From contig NZ_JASKMT010000004.1 in the NCBI RefSeq assembly GCF_030124175.1, positions 248,001-312,000 of the forward strand: a DNA stretch of 64,000 nt, read 5' to 3'. Source of the stretch: Streptomyces sp. 549. GTDB taxonomy: Bacteria > Actinomycetota > Actinomycetes > Streptomycetales > Streptomycetaceae. The position numbers were made by a program, and so were the translations under genes. Below are positions 24,125 to 31,883 of this stretch, one piece after another. Positions within the stretch are counted from its first letter, which is position 1. Every line of letters starts with the position of its first letter. The notes beneath the pieces were generated by a model. That model was not told the origin of the DNA. It did no database searches and worked only from the letters and a program-made list of their open reading frames with translations.

Positions 24125-25065
24125 GGGGTCGGCCCGTCGCTTTCCGACTGCCAGCGGGCGGCCAGTTCGGCGGCCTTCCGAGCGGCCTCGGCGACGTCCC
24201 GGGGCGAGCCGCCGGCCTGCGCGGCGGCGTAGCCGACGAGGAACGTCGTCAGCGGCGCGGCGGGCCGGTCGACGCCGTGGGCGGCGTCGCGGGCCAGATC
24301 GAGCAGCGCGTGGGTGTCGACGTCGAGTTCGATGCCGAGTTCGGCCTTGACTGTGGTGATCCATTCTTCGAGCACGTGCCCATGCTCCCTGATGCGGGCC
24401 CGGGCGGCCGAGATGTCGTCCCAGGTGTCGCAGTCCGCCGCGTCGGGGGCGGCGACCCGGGCGAGCGTGAGGTCGGCGGTGAGCAGGCGCAGCGGCAGGT
24501 TGTCGAGGCGTCCGTGCTCGGCGGCGAGCAGCGCCGCCTCCCGGCGCAGCGCCTCCGTGCGGTAGGCGCCGAGCAGCGGCTGGTCGCGGGCGTCGCCGGT
24601 GAGCTGCCCCAGCACGCCGTCCAGGCCGGGCGCGCCCGCGGCGGGGGCGGGGGTCCCGGCTGGTGCGGGTGTCCCGGCCGGTGCGGGTGTCCCGGCCGGT
24701 GCGGGGGTCCCGGCTGGTGCGGGGGCGGAACCCGCAACGGCCAGGGGGGCGAGCAGGGTGTGGACGGTGGCCGGGCGCAGGAAGGGCAGGTCGGCGGAGA
24801 GCAGCAGGACCGTCTCGGCCCGTACCAGGCGCAGCCCGGCGTGCACCGCGGCGAGCGGCCCGCTGCCGGGCCGCTCCTCCCGCGTCCACAGCACCGGGCG
24901 GGCGGTGGGCCGCCGCGGGCCGACCACGACGGTGCGGTCCGCGTCACGGCAGGCGTCCAGGGTGCGGTCGAGCAGGGTCCGGCCGCCCACGGTGAGAGCC
25001 GGCTTGTCGGCTCCCCCGAGTCTGCGGGCCCGCCCGCCCGCGACGATCACGGCGTCATAGGTCAC
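24121..25065 (-). CDS. MobA-like NTP transferase fused to a DUF6457 domain
   Basis: Residues 1 to about 215 form a MobA-type nucleotidyltransferase: VAGGRARRLGGADKPAL signature, SADLPFL metal-binding DLP, and RDQPLLGAYR. Residues about 230-310 form a small helical DUF6457-like domain often attached to or near molybdopterin genes in actinobacteria. A likely job is guanylyl or related modification of the molybdenum cofactor. Between SADLPFL and RDQPLL lies a five-fold PAPAGT repeat from an 18-bp tandem repeat (24650-24726). The GTG start sits six bases after a TAGGCT box, suggesting leaderless mRNA. Confidence 0.9.
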   Translation of the reverse strand: MTYDAVIVAGGRARRLGGADKPALTVGGRTLLDRTLDACRDADRTVVVGPRRPTARPVLWTREERPGSGPLAAVHAGLRLVRAETVLLLSADLPFLRPATVHTLLAPLAVAGSAPAPAGTPAPAGTPAPAGTPAPAGTPAPAAGAPGLDGVLGQLTGDARDQPLLGAYRTEALRREAALLAAEHGRLDNLPLRLLTADLTLARVAAPDAADCDTWDDISAARARIREHGHVLEEWITTVKAELGIELDVDTHALLDLARDAAHGVDRPAAPLTTFLVGYAAAQAGGSPRDVAEAARKAAELAARWQSESDGPTP

Positions 25066-25071
25066 GTGCCG

Positions 25072-25077
25072 AGCCTA
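25072..25077 (-). promoter_or_regulatory. Candidate -10 box for a leaderless mobA-like mRNA
   Basis: On the - strand TAGGCT is followed by six bases and then the GTG start codon at 25065, with no Shine-Dalgarno sequence between. A -10 element normally sits six to seven bases before the first transcribed base, so transcription would begin at the start codon. The -35 region is weak. The same layout recurs at trmH (34502-34507) and the J-domain gene (44474-44479). Confidence 0.5.
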
Positions 25078-25179
25078 CGTACCGGTCCGCCCGTTGCCGA
25101 GCCCACGCGGGGGAACGGCCGGGGAGCAGGGCGGGGGAGCACAGCTGGGGCGGGTGCGCGGCCCGCCCGCCGCGGCCGG

Positions 25180-26541
25180 TCAGAGGGTGCGCAGCAGTAC
25201 GGCCGGTTGCTCGACACAGTCGGCGACGTAGCGCAGGAAGCCGCCCGCGGTGCCGCCGTCGCACACCCGGTGGTCGAAGGTGAAGGACAGTTGGACGACG
25301 TGGCGGACCGCCAGCTCGCCCTGGTGCACCCACGGCTTCTCGGTGATGCGTCCGACGCCGAGCATCGCCGCCTCGGGGTGGTTGAGGATCGGGGTGGAGC
25401 CGTCCACGCCGAACACCCCGTAGTTGTTGAGGGTGAACGTTCCGCCGGTGAGCTGCGCAGGGGCGAGGCGCCCCTGCCGGGCGGCGTCGGTGAGCCGGCT
25501 GAACTCGGCGGTGAGGTCCACGGCGCTGCGGGTGTGCGCGTCGGTGACGACGGGGACGACGAGGCCGCGCGGGGTCTGGGCGGCGAAGCCCAGGTGCACG
25601 GCGGGCAGGCGGACCAGCTCGCGGGCCTCGGTGTCGACGAACGCGTTCAGCTCGGGGAAGCGGGCCAGCGCGGCGGTGCAGATGCGGGCGAGCAGGGCCA
25701 GCAGCGACACCTTCGCGCCGCCGGCCTCGTTCATGGCGCGCCGGGCGGCGAGCAGTTCCGTGGCGTCGGCGTCGACCCAGCAGGTCGCGTCGGGTATCTC
25801 GCGGCGGCTGCGCGACAGCTTGTCGGCGACGGCGCCCAGCACGCCCTTCAGCGGCACCCGCTCCCCCTCCGGCACGGCACGCGCGGCGGGGGCGGCCGGG
25901 GCGGCGTGGCCGTTGGCCACGGCCTGGCGGCCGGCGTGGGCGGGGACGGCCCGCTCGACGTCGGAACGCAGGATGAGGCCCTGCGGGCCGGAGCCGGTGA
26001 GTTCCCGCAGGTCGATGCCGCGTTCCCGGGCGATGCGGCGGACCAGCGGCGAGATCACGGCGGCGGCCGGCGCGGCCTTGCGCTCGGGCGCGGCGGCCTG
26101 GACGCGGCGGCGGCGCCGCGGCGGCGCGCTGGTGCCGTAGCCGACCAGGACGTTGCCCGACACCGCACCCCCGGACCCGGCGGAGGCGGCGGCGGAGGAC
26201 CCGGCGGACGCGGCGGACGGTTGCCGGGTGGGGGTGGGGGTGGGGGCGCCGCCGGGCTCGGCGCCGGACATCCCGCCGCCGGAAGGTCCGGTTTCGGCGG
26301 ACTCCGCAACCGTGACCAGGGCGGCGCCGACCGGGATCTCGTCGCCGACCTCGCCGAAGCGGCCGGTGACCACCCCGGCGTACGGGCAGGGGACCTCGAC
26401 CATCGCCTTGGCGGTCTCCACCTCGACCACCGGCTGGTCGACGGCGACGACCTCGCCGACCTCGACCAGCCAGCGGCTGATCTCGGCCTCGGTCAGGCCC
26501 TCGCCCAGGTCCGGCAGGGCGAACTCGCGTACCTGCGGCAT
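25180..26541 (-). CDS. bkdC2: Branched-chain 2-oxoacid dehydrogenase E2, dihydrolipoamide acyltransferase (BkdC2)
   Basis: The 453-residue E2 has a lipoyl domain (about 1-80, lipoylated Lys in ETAKAMVEVP near residue 45), a Ser/Ala/Thr-rich linker, a peripheral subunit-binding domain (about 161-195, SPLVRRIARERGIDLREL) and the catalytic domain with the active-site His in TFDHRVCDGG. It is shorter than BkdC1 because both linkers are shorter. The ATG overlaps the bkdB2 stop by one base (TGATG). It is the last gene of bkdA2B2C2 and is followed by about 115 bases before the mobA-like gene's divergent-free end. Confidence 0.93.
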   Translation of the reverse strand: MPQVREFALPDLGEGLTEAEISRWLVEVGEVVAVDQPVVEVETAKAMVEVPCPYAGVVTGRFGEVGDEIPVGAALVTVAESAETGPSGGGMSGAEPGGAPTPTPTRQPSAASAGSSAAASAGSGGAVSGNVLVGYGTSAPPRRRRRVQAAAPERKAAPAAAVISPLVRRIARERGIDLRELTGSGPQGLILRSDVERAVPAHAGRQAVANGHAAPAAPAARAVPEGERVPLKGVLGAVADKLSRSRREIPDATCWVDADATELLAARRAMNEAGGAKVSLLALLARICTAALARFPELNAFVDTEARELVRLPAVHLGFAAQTPRGLVVPVVTDAHTRSAVDLTAEFSRLTDAARQGRLAPAQLTGGTFTLNNYGVFGVDGSTPILNHPEAAMLGVGRITEKPWVHQGELAVRHVVQLSFTFDHRVCDGGTAGGFLRYVADCVEQPAVLLRTL

Positions 26542-27587
26542 CAGCGTGCGCTCCCCTCGGTCCATCCGGACTCCCACTGGAGCCGGCCCACCGCGTCCAG
26601 GATGCGGTCGACACCCGGCAGATGGTGTCGTTCGAGCATCGGCGCCGGATACGGGATGTCGAAGCCTGTCACCCGCAGCACCGGTGCGTCCAGGTAATGG
26701 AAACAGCGTTCACCGATGCGGGCCGCGATCTCGCCGCCGGGGCCGCCGAAGCCGGTGGCCTCGTGGACGACGACGGCCCGCCCGGTGCGGCGCACCGACG
26801 CGCAGACCGTCTCGTCGTCGAACGGCACCAGGGAGCGCAGGTCGACGACCTCCAGGTCCCAGCCCTCGGCACGGGCGGCCTCCGCCGCCTCCAGGCAGAC
26901 CGGCACCGACGGGCCGTACGTCACCAGCGTGGCGGAGGTGCCGGTCCGCCGCACGGCCGCCCGGCCGATGGGCGGCACGGTCTCCGGCGCCTCCGGGTTC
27001 CAGTCGTCCTTGGACCAGTACAGCCGTTTGGGTTCCAGCACCACCACCGGGTCGTCGGAGGCGATCGCCGCGCGCAGCAGACCGTAGGCGTCGGGGACCG
27101 TGGCCGGGGTGACGACGTGCAGGCCGGGCGTGGCGATGTAGTACGCCTCGGAGGAGTCGCTGTGGTGCTCGACACCGCCGATGCCGCCGCCGTAGGGCAC
27201 CCGCACGGTGATCGGGAGCGGCATCGCGCCCCGGGTGCGGTTGCGCATCCGCGAGACGTGGCTGATCAGCTGCTCGAACGCCGGATAGGCGAAGGCGTCG
27301 AACTGCATCTCCACCACCGGGCGCAGCCCGTACATCGCCATGCCGACCGCGGTACCGAGGATGCCGGCCTCGGCGAGCGGCGTGTCGGTGCAGCGGTCCT
27401 CGCCGAACTCCTTCGCCAGACCGTCGGTGATGCGGAAGACCCCGCCGAGCGCGCCGACGTCCTCGCCCAGCAGGTGCACCGCCGGGTCCTCGGCCATCGC
27501 GTCGCGCAGCGCCCGGTTGAGGGCCTGCGCCATGGTGGCCGGTTTGCGGGCGGGCGCGGTCGCGGCCTCGGCTGCCACGGCGGTCAT
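26541..27587 (-). CDS. bkdB2: Branched-chain 2-oxoacid dehydrogenase E1 beta subunit (BkdB2)
   Basis: The 348-residue protein is a full transketolase-type E1 beta: GEDVGALGGVFRIT, DTPLAEAGILGTAVG, VEHHSDSSEAYY and VVDLRSLVPFDDET are all present. It has an extra 18-residue Ala-rich N-terminus relative to BkdB1. ATG 27587 overlaps the bkdA2 stop (ATGA), so E1 alpha and beta are made in a fixed ratio. It would pair with BkdA2. Confidence 0.94.
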   Translation of the reverse strand: MTAVAAEAATAPARKPATMAQALNRALRDAMAEDPAVHLLGEDVGALGGVFRITDGLAKEFGEDRCTDTPLAEAGILGTAVGMAMYGLRPVVEMQFDAFAYPAFEQLISHVSRMRNRTRGAMPLPITVRVPYGGGIGGVEHHSDSSEAYYIATPGLHVVTPATVPDAYGLLRAAIASDDPVVVLEPKRLYWSKDDWNPEAPETVPPIGRAAVRRTGTSATLVTYGPSVPVCLEAAEAARAEGWDLEVVDLRSLVPFDDETVCASVRRTGRAVVVHEATGFGGPGGEIAARIGERCFHYLDAPVLRVTGFDIPYPAPMLERHHLPGVDRILDAVGRLQWESGWTEGSAR

Positions 27588-28717
27588 CGGGTCTCCTCCT
27601 CGGCATCCAACTCGGCCCGCAGCTGCGCGGCCTGCTCGCGCAACTGGCTGGTCTGCTCGCTGTAGACGTGGGTGAACAGCTCCATCGGGTCGAGCTGCGG
27701 GTCGCGGTTCATCCGGGCCCGCAGGTCGGCGGCCATCTCCTCGGCGGCCTCCCGGGCGCTGCGCTTCCCGGCGTCGTCGAGCAGCCCGCGGGCGGTCAGC
27801 TCCCGCTCCAGCAGCTCCACCGGGTCGTGCTCGCGCCACGCCTGCACCTCGGCGTCACCGCGGTAGCGGGTGGCGTCGTCTGCGTTGGTGTGGGCCTCGA
27901 TGCGGTAGGTGACGGCTTCGACGAGGGTCGGGCCGCCGCCCTGCCGGGCGTGCGCGACGGCCTCGCTGAGCACCTGGTGCACGGCCACCGCGTCGTTGCC
28001 GTCGACGAGGCGGCCGGGCATCCCGTAGCCGACGGCCTTGTGGGCGAGGGAGGGCGCGGCGGTCTGCTTGGCCAGCGGCACCGAGATGGCGAAGCCGTTG
28101 TTCTGCACCAGGAAGACGACCGGTGCCCGCCACACGGCGGCGAAGTTCAGCGCCTCGTGGAAGTCGCCCTCGCTGGTGCCGCCGTCACCGACCAGGGCGA
28201 GCGCCACCACGTCGTCGCCCTTGAGGCGCGCCGCGTGGGCCAGCCCGACGGCGTGCGGCAGCTGGGTGGCGAGCGGCGTGCACAGCGGGGCGATGCGGTG
28301 CTCGGCCGGGTCGTAGCCGGTGTGCCAGTCGCCGCGCAGCAGCGTCAGGGCCCGCACGGGGTCGAGGCCGCGGGCGACGGCGCAGAGCGTGTCGCGGTAG
28401 CTGGGGAAGAGCCAGTCTCGGTCCTGCAGGACGAGCGCGGCGGCCACCTCGCACGCCTCCTGGCCGGTGGAGGAGGGGTAGACGGCCAGGCGGCCCTGCT
28501 TGGTGAGGGCGGTGGCCTGCTGGTTGTAGCGGCGTCCGCGCACGAGCTGCCGGTACAGCTCGGTGAGCAGCAGCGGATCGAGGTCGTGGATGTCGGCGTC
28601 GGTGCCCAGTACCCGGAACGGCTCCTCGTCCGGCAGGAGCGGGGCCGCGTCGGTGCGGGGACGCCAGGCGGGCGGCGGCGCGGGGCGGTAGGCGCCGGGC
28701 TGCTCGAGGACCGTCAT
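27584..28717 (-). CDS. bkdA2: Branched-chain 2-oxoacid dehydrogenase E1 alpha subunit (BkdA2)
   Basis: The 377-residue E1 alpha carries the TPP motif VGDGGTSEGDFHEALNF (about 178-194) and QNNGFAISVP after it. It lacks the long basic N-terminal tail of BkdA1. ATG 28717 is chosen over GTG 28726 because GGAGGT lies nine bases before the ATG and touches the GTG. It is the first gene of the second bkd operon, divergent from the Lrp-type regulator bkdR; the gap carries two palindromes. Why two complete bkd complexes are kept is not evident; different substrates or growth phases are possible. Confidence 0.94.
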   Translation of the reverse strand: MTVLEQPGAYRPAPPPAWRPRTDAAPLLPDEEPFRVLGTDADIHDLDPLLLTELYRQLVRGRRYNQQATALTKQGRLAVYPSSTGQEACEVAAALVLQDRDWLFPSYRDTLCAVARGLDPVRALTLLRGDWHTGYDPAEHRIAPLCTPLATQLPHAVGLAHAARLKGDDVVALALVGDGGTSEGDFHEALNFAAVWRAPVVFLVQNNGFAISVPLAKQTAAPSLAHKAVGYGMPGRLVDGNDAVAVHQVLSEAVAHARQGGGPTLVEAVTYRIEAHTNADDATRYRGDAEVQAWREHDPVELLERELTARGLLDDAGKRSAREAAEEMAADLRARMNRDPQLDPMELFTHVYSEQTSQLREQAAQLRAELDAEEETR

Positions 28718-28943
28718 GTCGGGCACACCTCCAGGTGGGAAGGGTGGCGCGGAACGCCGCCGGCCGGGGGGTGATCGGGCGGCGGTCGGTGGGCACCCAA
28801 AGGGAGGGGGCTCAGATGGACTCCCCCTACCGATTGTTCGGTCCGGAGCACATTCTGGCTACAGGTGCGGAGGCCTTGTGGACAAATGGCCTCACGGATA
28901 ATGAGATGGCAGCAGGTCGTCCAGGGAGGGAAGGCGGTGGAGC
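28718..28943. promoter_or_regulatory. bkdA2/bkdR divergent control region with two palindromes
   Basis: Two separate palindromes lie in this gap. At 28829-28842 ACCGATTGTTCGGT is a copy of the ACCGA-N4-TCGGT site found at the paa genes. At 28870-28893 GAGGCC and GGCCTC flank an inner TTGT-GG-ACAA repeat, a good candidate for the Lrp-type BkdR. On the - strand a possible -35 TTGTCC (28880-28885) and -10 TAGCCA (28856-28861) with 18-base spacing place the second palindrome over the bkdA2 -35. Confidence 0.55.
28829..28842. promoter_or_regulatory. ACCGA-N4-TCGGT operator site A (bkdA2/bkdR)
   Basis: The 14 bases ACCGATTGTTCGGT are a perfect ACCGA/TCGGT inverted repeat with a TTGT spacer. They match the sites at 31815 and 38950 outside the spacer. 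This copy is 13 bases downstream of the candidate bkdA2 -10, where a bound repressor could block transcription. Assignment to the TetR protein at 29436-30020 is inference. Confidence 0.55.
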
Positions 28944-29411
28944 ATGTCGGATGAACAGATGTCTCCTCGCCCACTGGACTCCGTCGACCGGGCGATCCTG
29001 CACATGCTGCAGACGGACGGCCGGGCGTCGATACGGTCGGTCGCCGAGCGGGTGCACATCTCGCGGGCCAACGCCTACGCGCGCATCAACCGGCTGATCG
29101 ACGACGGGGTGATCCGGGGCTTCAGCGCCCGGCTGAACCACGAACGGGCCGGTCAGGGCGCGTCCGCCTACGTCACGCTGAAGATCGTGCAGAACTCCTG
29201 GCGCACGGTCCGCGAGAAGCTCCAGGAGCTTCCCGGGGCCGCGCACATCGCGCTGGTCAGCGGCGACTTCGACGTGCTGCTGCTGGTCCACACGGCGGAC
29301 AACCGGGCGCTGCGCGAGCTGGTGCTGATGCGCATCCAGGCGATCCCCGAGGTGCTCAGCACCCGCACCCTGCTGGTCTTCGAGGAGACCGACCTCGACC
29401 CGGAGCCCTGA
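28944..29411 (+). CDS. bkdR: Lrp/AsnC-family regulator BkdR
   Basis: The 155-residue protein has an N-terminal winged helix-turn-helix (about 10-60, LDSVDRAILHMLQTDGRAS) and a C-terminal RAM ligand-binding domain (about 75-148, VSGDFDVLLLVHTADN). Lrp-type regulators sense amino acids. The divergent gene beside the second bkd cluster in Streptomyces is known as bkdR, a regulator of bkd expression. ATG 28944 follows GGTGGAG. The palindrome at 28870-28893 is the likely target. It converges on the TetR gene, 24 bases away. Confidence 0.92.
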   Translation: MSDEQMSPRPLDSVDRAILHMLQTDGRASIRSVAERVHISRANAYARINRLIDDGVIRGFSARLNHERAGQGASAYVTLKIVQNSWRTVREKLQELPGAAHIALVSGDFDVLLLVHTADNRALRELVLMRIQAIPEVLSTRTLLVFEETDLDPEP

Positions 29412-29435
29412 AGCCCCGCTCCCGCCCGGGGGACG

Positions 29436-30020
29436 TCAGGTGCGCAGGCCGGCGAAGGCGATCCGGACGACGGCGTCCGCCACGGCCGCGTCGTCGCGGC
29501 TGTCGGAGGCCCGCTCGGGGCGGTACCACTCGGCGATGGAGTTGATCATGCCGAACAGCAGCCGGGTGGCTAGCCGCACGTCCACGTCGGGCCGCAGGTC
29601 GCCCTCGGCGGCGGCCCGGGTGAGCAGGTCGGAGACCTGCTGGTCGAACTCGCGCCGCCGGGCCATCGCCCAGCGCTCGGTGTCGGTGTTCCCGTGCACC
29701 CGAAGCAGCAGCGTCACGTACGGCAGCTCGGCCATCAGCACCTCGGCGGTGCGCCGCGTGACGTGCTCCAGGCGGACGACGGCCCGGCCCTCCCGGGCGG
29801 CGGGCTCGTCGAGAATGCCGAACAGGCCGTCCAGGGCCCGGCTGATCGCCCGGTGCAGCAACTCCTCCTTGCTGCGCACGTGGTGGTAGATCGACGACTT
29901 GGAGATGCCCGCCGCCTGCGACAGGTGCTCCATGGAGGTGCCGTCGTAGCCGCGCTCGTTGAACACCCGCACGGCGACCGTCAGCAGGGTGTCGGGGGTG
30001 TACGTGTCGCGCTTGGCCAT
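29436..30020 (-). CDS. TetR-family regulator, PaaR-like
   Basis: The 194-residue protein has a TetR helix-turn-helix (about 10-56, VFNERGYDGTSMEHLSQAAG then KSSIYHHV) and a TetR_C domain with a conserved LRVHGNTDTERWAMARRREFD region and LLFGMINSIAEWY. ATG 30020 starts two bases after the stop of the paaH-like gene, so it is in that operon and probably autoregulated through the site at 31728. TetR-type PaaR regulators repress phenylacetate genes in other actinobacteria and respond to phenylacetyl-CoA. Its position among paaH, paaN and the paa operators supports the same role here. Confidence 0.88.
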   Translation of the reverse strand: MAKRDTYTPDTLLTVAVRVFNERGYDGTSMEHLSQAAGISKSSIYHHVRSKEELLHRAISRALDGLFGILDEPAAREGRAVVRLEHVTRRTAEVLMAELPYVTLLLRVHGNTDTERWAMARRREFDQQVSDLLTRAAAEGDLRPDVDVRLATRLLFGMINSIAEWYRPERASDSRDDAAVADAVVRIAFAGLRT

Positions 30021-30022
30021 GG

Positions 30023-31567
30023 TCAAGATTGTGCCCGCTCACCGCGCTGGAGGGCCTGGGAGGGTGCGTAGCGCCCGGTCGGGCAGCTGGCGTGCAGGTT
30101 GCGCAGCACCCGGGCCACCCAGCCGGTGCCCAGCCGGGAGCCCCACTCCAGCGGGCCCGCGGGGTAGTTCACGCCCAGCCTCATCGCGGTGTCCACGTCC
30201 TCGACGGAGGCGACGCCCCGGGCGGCGGCGTCCGTCGCGAAGTCGACCAGCATGGCGACCGTGCGGGCCACGACCAGGCCCGGCACCGGCTCGACGACGC
30301 TGACCTGCTTGCCCAGCGCCTGGAACAGGCCGACCGCGGCGTCCACGTCGGCCTCGGGCACCGTGTCGGACGCGGCGAGCGCCACCCGGGTGGCGGTGCG
30401 GTAGTCCAGCGCCAGGTCGAAGTGGATCTCCGGCCCGTGCGGCGCCCGGCCGTCGGTGAGCGCCAGCCGGGTGCCGCCGGGCAGCAGCAGGTGGCCGTGC
30501 AGCGGGTCAGGACCGCCCTGCCGGACGTCGACTCCCGCAGCGGCCAGCAGTTCCGGCAGCGCGCCGGCCGGGCCGAGCACGCCGTACACGGTGACGGCCT
30601 CCGGCGCGGGCCGGGCGGCCGCCGTGTGCGGGGCGGGCACGGACGCGTCGGGGCCGTGGTCGTACCAGCCGTGCCCGGTCTTGCGGCCCAGCCGCCCGGA
30701 CTCCACCAGGCGGCGCTGGGCCAGCGACGGCGTGAACTTCGGGTCCTGGCTGAACGCCTCCCACACCGACCGGGTGACGGCCTCGTTGACGTCCTGCCCG
30801 ATGAGGTCGGTCAGCTCGAACGGGCCCATCCGGAAGCCGCCGCACTCGCGCAGCACCGCGTCGAGCGTGGCCGGGTCGGCGGCCCGCTCCTCGTAGAGGC
30901 GGAACGCCTCAGCGTAGAACGGGCGGGCCACCCGGTTGACGACGAAGCCCGGCGCGTCGGCGCAGCGCACCGGCGTCTTGCCCCAGGCGACGGCCAGGTC
31001 CGACGCCCGGTCGGCGGTGGCCGGGTCGGTGGCGTGGCCGCTGACGACCTCCACCAGCGGCAGCAGCGGCGCCGGGTTGAAGAAGTGCAGGCCGACGAAC
31101 CGCCCGGGTCGGCGCAGCGCGGCGGCGACGGCGGTCACCGGCAGCGAGGAGGTGTTGGTGGCCAGCAGGCAGTCAGGGCCGACGACGGCCTCCAGCGCCC
31201 CGAACAGCTGCTGCTTGGCGCCCAGGTCCTCCAGCACGGCCTCGACGACGACCTCGGCGCCGGCCAGTTCGGCGAGGTCGGCGGCGGCGTACAGTCGGTC
31301 TCCGGCGGCGGCCCGGTCGTCGGCGGTCATGCGGCCCTTGGTGACGAGCCTGTCCAGGCGCGCGCGGATCTGCTCCGCCGCCCGCTCGGCCCGCTCGGGC
31401 GCCACGTCGTGCAGCAGCACCCGGTGGCCCGCGGTGAGCGCCACCTGAGCGATGCCCTGCCCCATCGTGCCGGTGCCCACCACGGCCACCGTGCCGGGGG
31501 CCGGGGAGGCACCGGGGGCACCGGGGGCGGCGGATGCGACGGGAGCGGTGCCTGAGGTGTCCTGCAT
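30023..31567 (-). CDS. paaH: 3-hydroxyacyl-CoA dehydrogenase, PaaH-like
   Basis: The 514-residue protein has a NAD-binding domain (about 30-205, VAVVGTGTMGQGIAQVALTAG), a 3HCDH C-terminal domain with HFFNPAPLLPLVEVV and GFVVNRVARPFYAEAF, and a second C-terminal 3HCDH repeat (about 420-505, GLVVARTVAMLVDFATDAAA). This extended form is typical of phenylacetate-pathway enzymes, which oxidise 3-hydroxyadipyl-CoA to 3-oxoadipyl-CoA. ATG 31567 follows GGAGGG. It is divergent from paaN and leads into the TetR gene. A general fatty-acid role cannot be excluded, so the symbol is by context. Confidence 0.85.
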   Translation of the reverse strand: MQDTSGTAPVASAAPGAPGASPAPGTVAVVGTGTMGQGIAQVALTAGHRVLLHDVAPERAERAAEQIRARLDRLVTKGRMTADDRAAAGDRLYAAADLAELAGAEVVVEAVLEDLGAKQQLFGALEAVVGPDCLLATNTSSLPVTAVAAALRRPGRFVGLHFFNPAPLLPLVEVVSGHATDPATADRASDLAVAWGKTPVRCADAPGFVVNRVARPFYAEAFRLYEERAADPATLDAVLRECGGFRMGPFELTDLIGQDVNEAVTRSVWEAFSQDPKFTPSLAQRRLVESGRLGRKTGHGWYDHGPDASVPAPHTAAARPAPEAVTVYGVLGPAGALPELLAAAGVDVRQGGPDPLHGHLLLPGGTRLALTDGRAPHGPEIHFDLALDYRTATRVALAASDTVPEADVDAAVGLFQALGKQVSVVEPVPGLVVARTVAMLVDFATDAAARGVASVEDVDTAMRLGVNYPAGPLEWGSRLGTGWVARVLRNLHASCPTGRYAPSQALQRGERAQS

Positions 31568-31727
31568 GCGGGGTGCCCTCCTGCTGGGGCAGCGGACGGT
31601 ACGCGCTGCCGACTGCGACTCGACGACGTGCGGGCGGCTCATGGCGGACGCCGGCGGAGTGCCACGGCGACCCGGCGGTCCGGTGACCTGCGGACCGCGG
31701 ACCGCGGACTGCGGATTTCCGGTGCCG

Positions 31728-31741
31728 ACTGATCGTTCGGC
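31728..31741. promoter_or_regulatory. ACCGA-N4-TCGGT operator site B (paaH side)
   Basis: ACTGATCGTTCGGC is the weakest copy: it differs from the consensus at one base in each half (T for C in the left half, C for T at the right end). It lies directly downstream of a possible paaH -10 on the - strand. Confidence 0.5.
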
Positions 31742-31814
31742 GCACTCTAACCGCCGCACGGCCCGCTGCCGAAGGGCCCGGTCACAGGTCGGCCGGAACA
31801 GCCCCCTTGCCCCG

Positions 31815-31828
31815 ACCGATCGTTCGGT
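31815..31828. promoter_or_regulatory. ACCGA-N4-TCGGT operator site C (paaN promoter)
   Basis: ACCGATCGTTCGGT fits the palindrome exactly. It sits between candidate -35 TTGCCC and -10 TACTCT of paaN, the classical repressor position. Over 17 bases it is the reverse complement of the paaA site at 38950. Confidence 0.7.
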
Positions 31829-31883
31829 TACTCTGACCGTGTCCGCCCGCCGCCGACCCGGCTCGACGAGGAGTTGGTCCCAG

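Larger units (their letters stand above)
31568..31883. promoter_or_regulatory. paaH/paaN divergent promoter region with two operators
   Basis: This 316-base gap serves both divergent paa units. Two ACCGA-N4-TCGGT-type sites lie 87 bases apart at 31728-31741 and 31815-31828. For paaN, TTGCCC (31807-31812) and TACTCT (31829-31834) have a 16-base spacer filled almost exactly by the second site. For paaH, TAGAGT (31745-31750 on the - strand) is a possible -10 just upstream of the first site. No gene is supported inside. Confidence 0.6.

Noticed and set aside
24277-26697. 806-codon open frame on the + strand opposite mobA-like and bkdC2
   Set aside because: Antisense to two recognised genes, Gly/Arg/Val-rich without domain structure.
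31452-31883. Upstream extension of PaaN to 707 residues
   Set aside because: It runs through the divergent promoter and two operators; ATG 31884 has a ribosome site and begins the family similarity.
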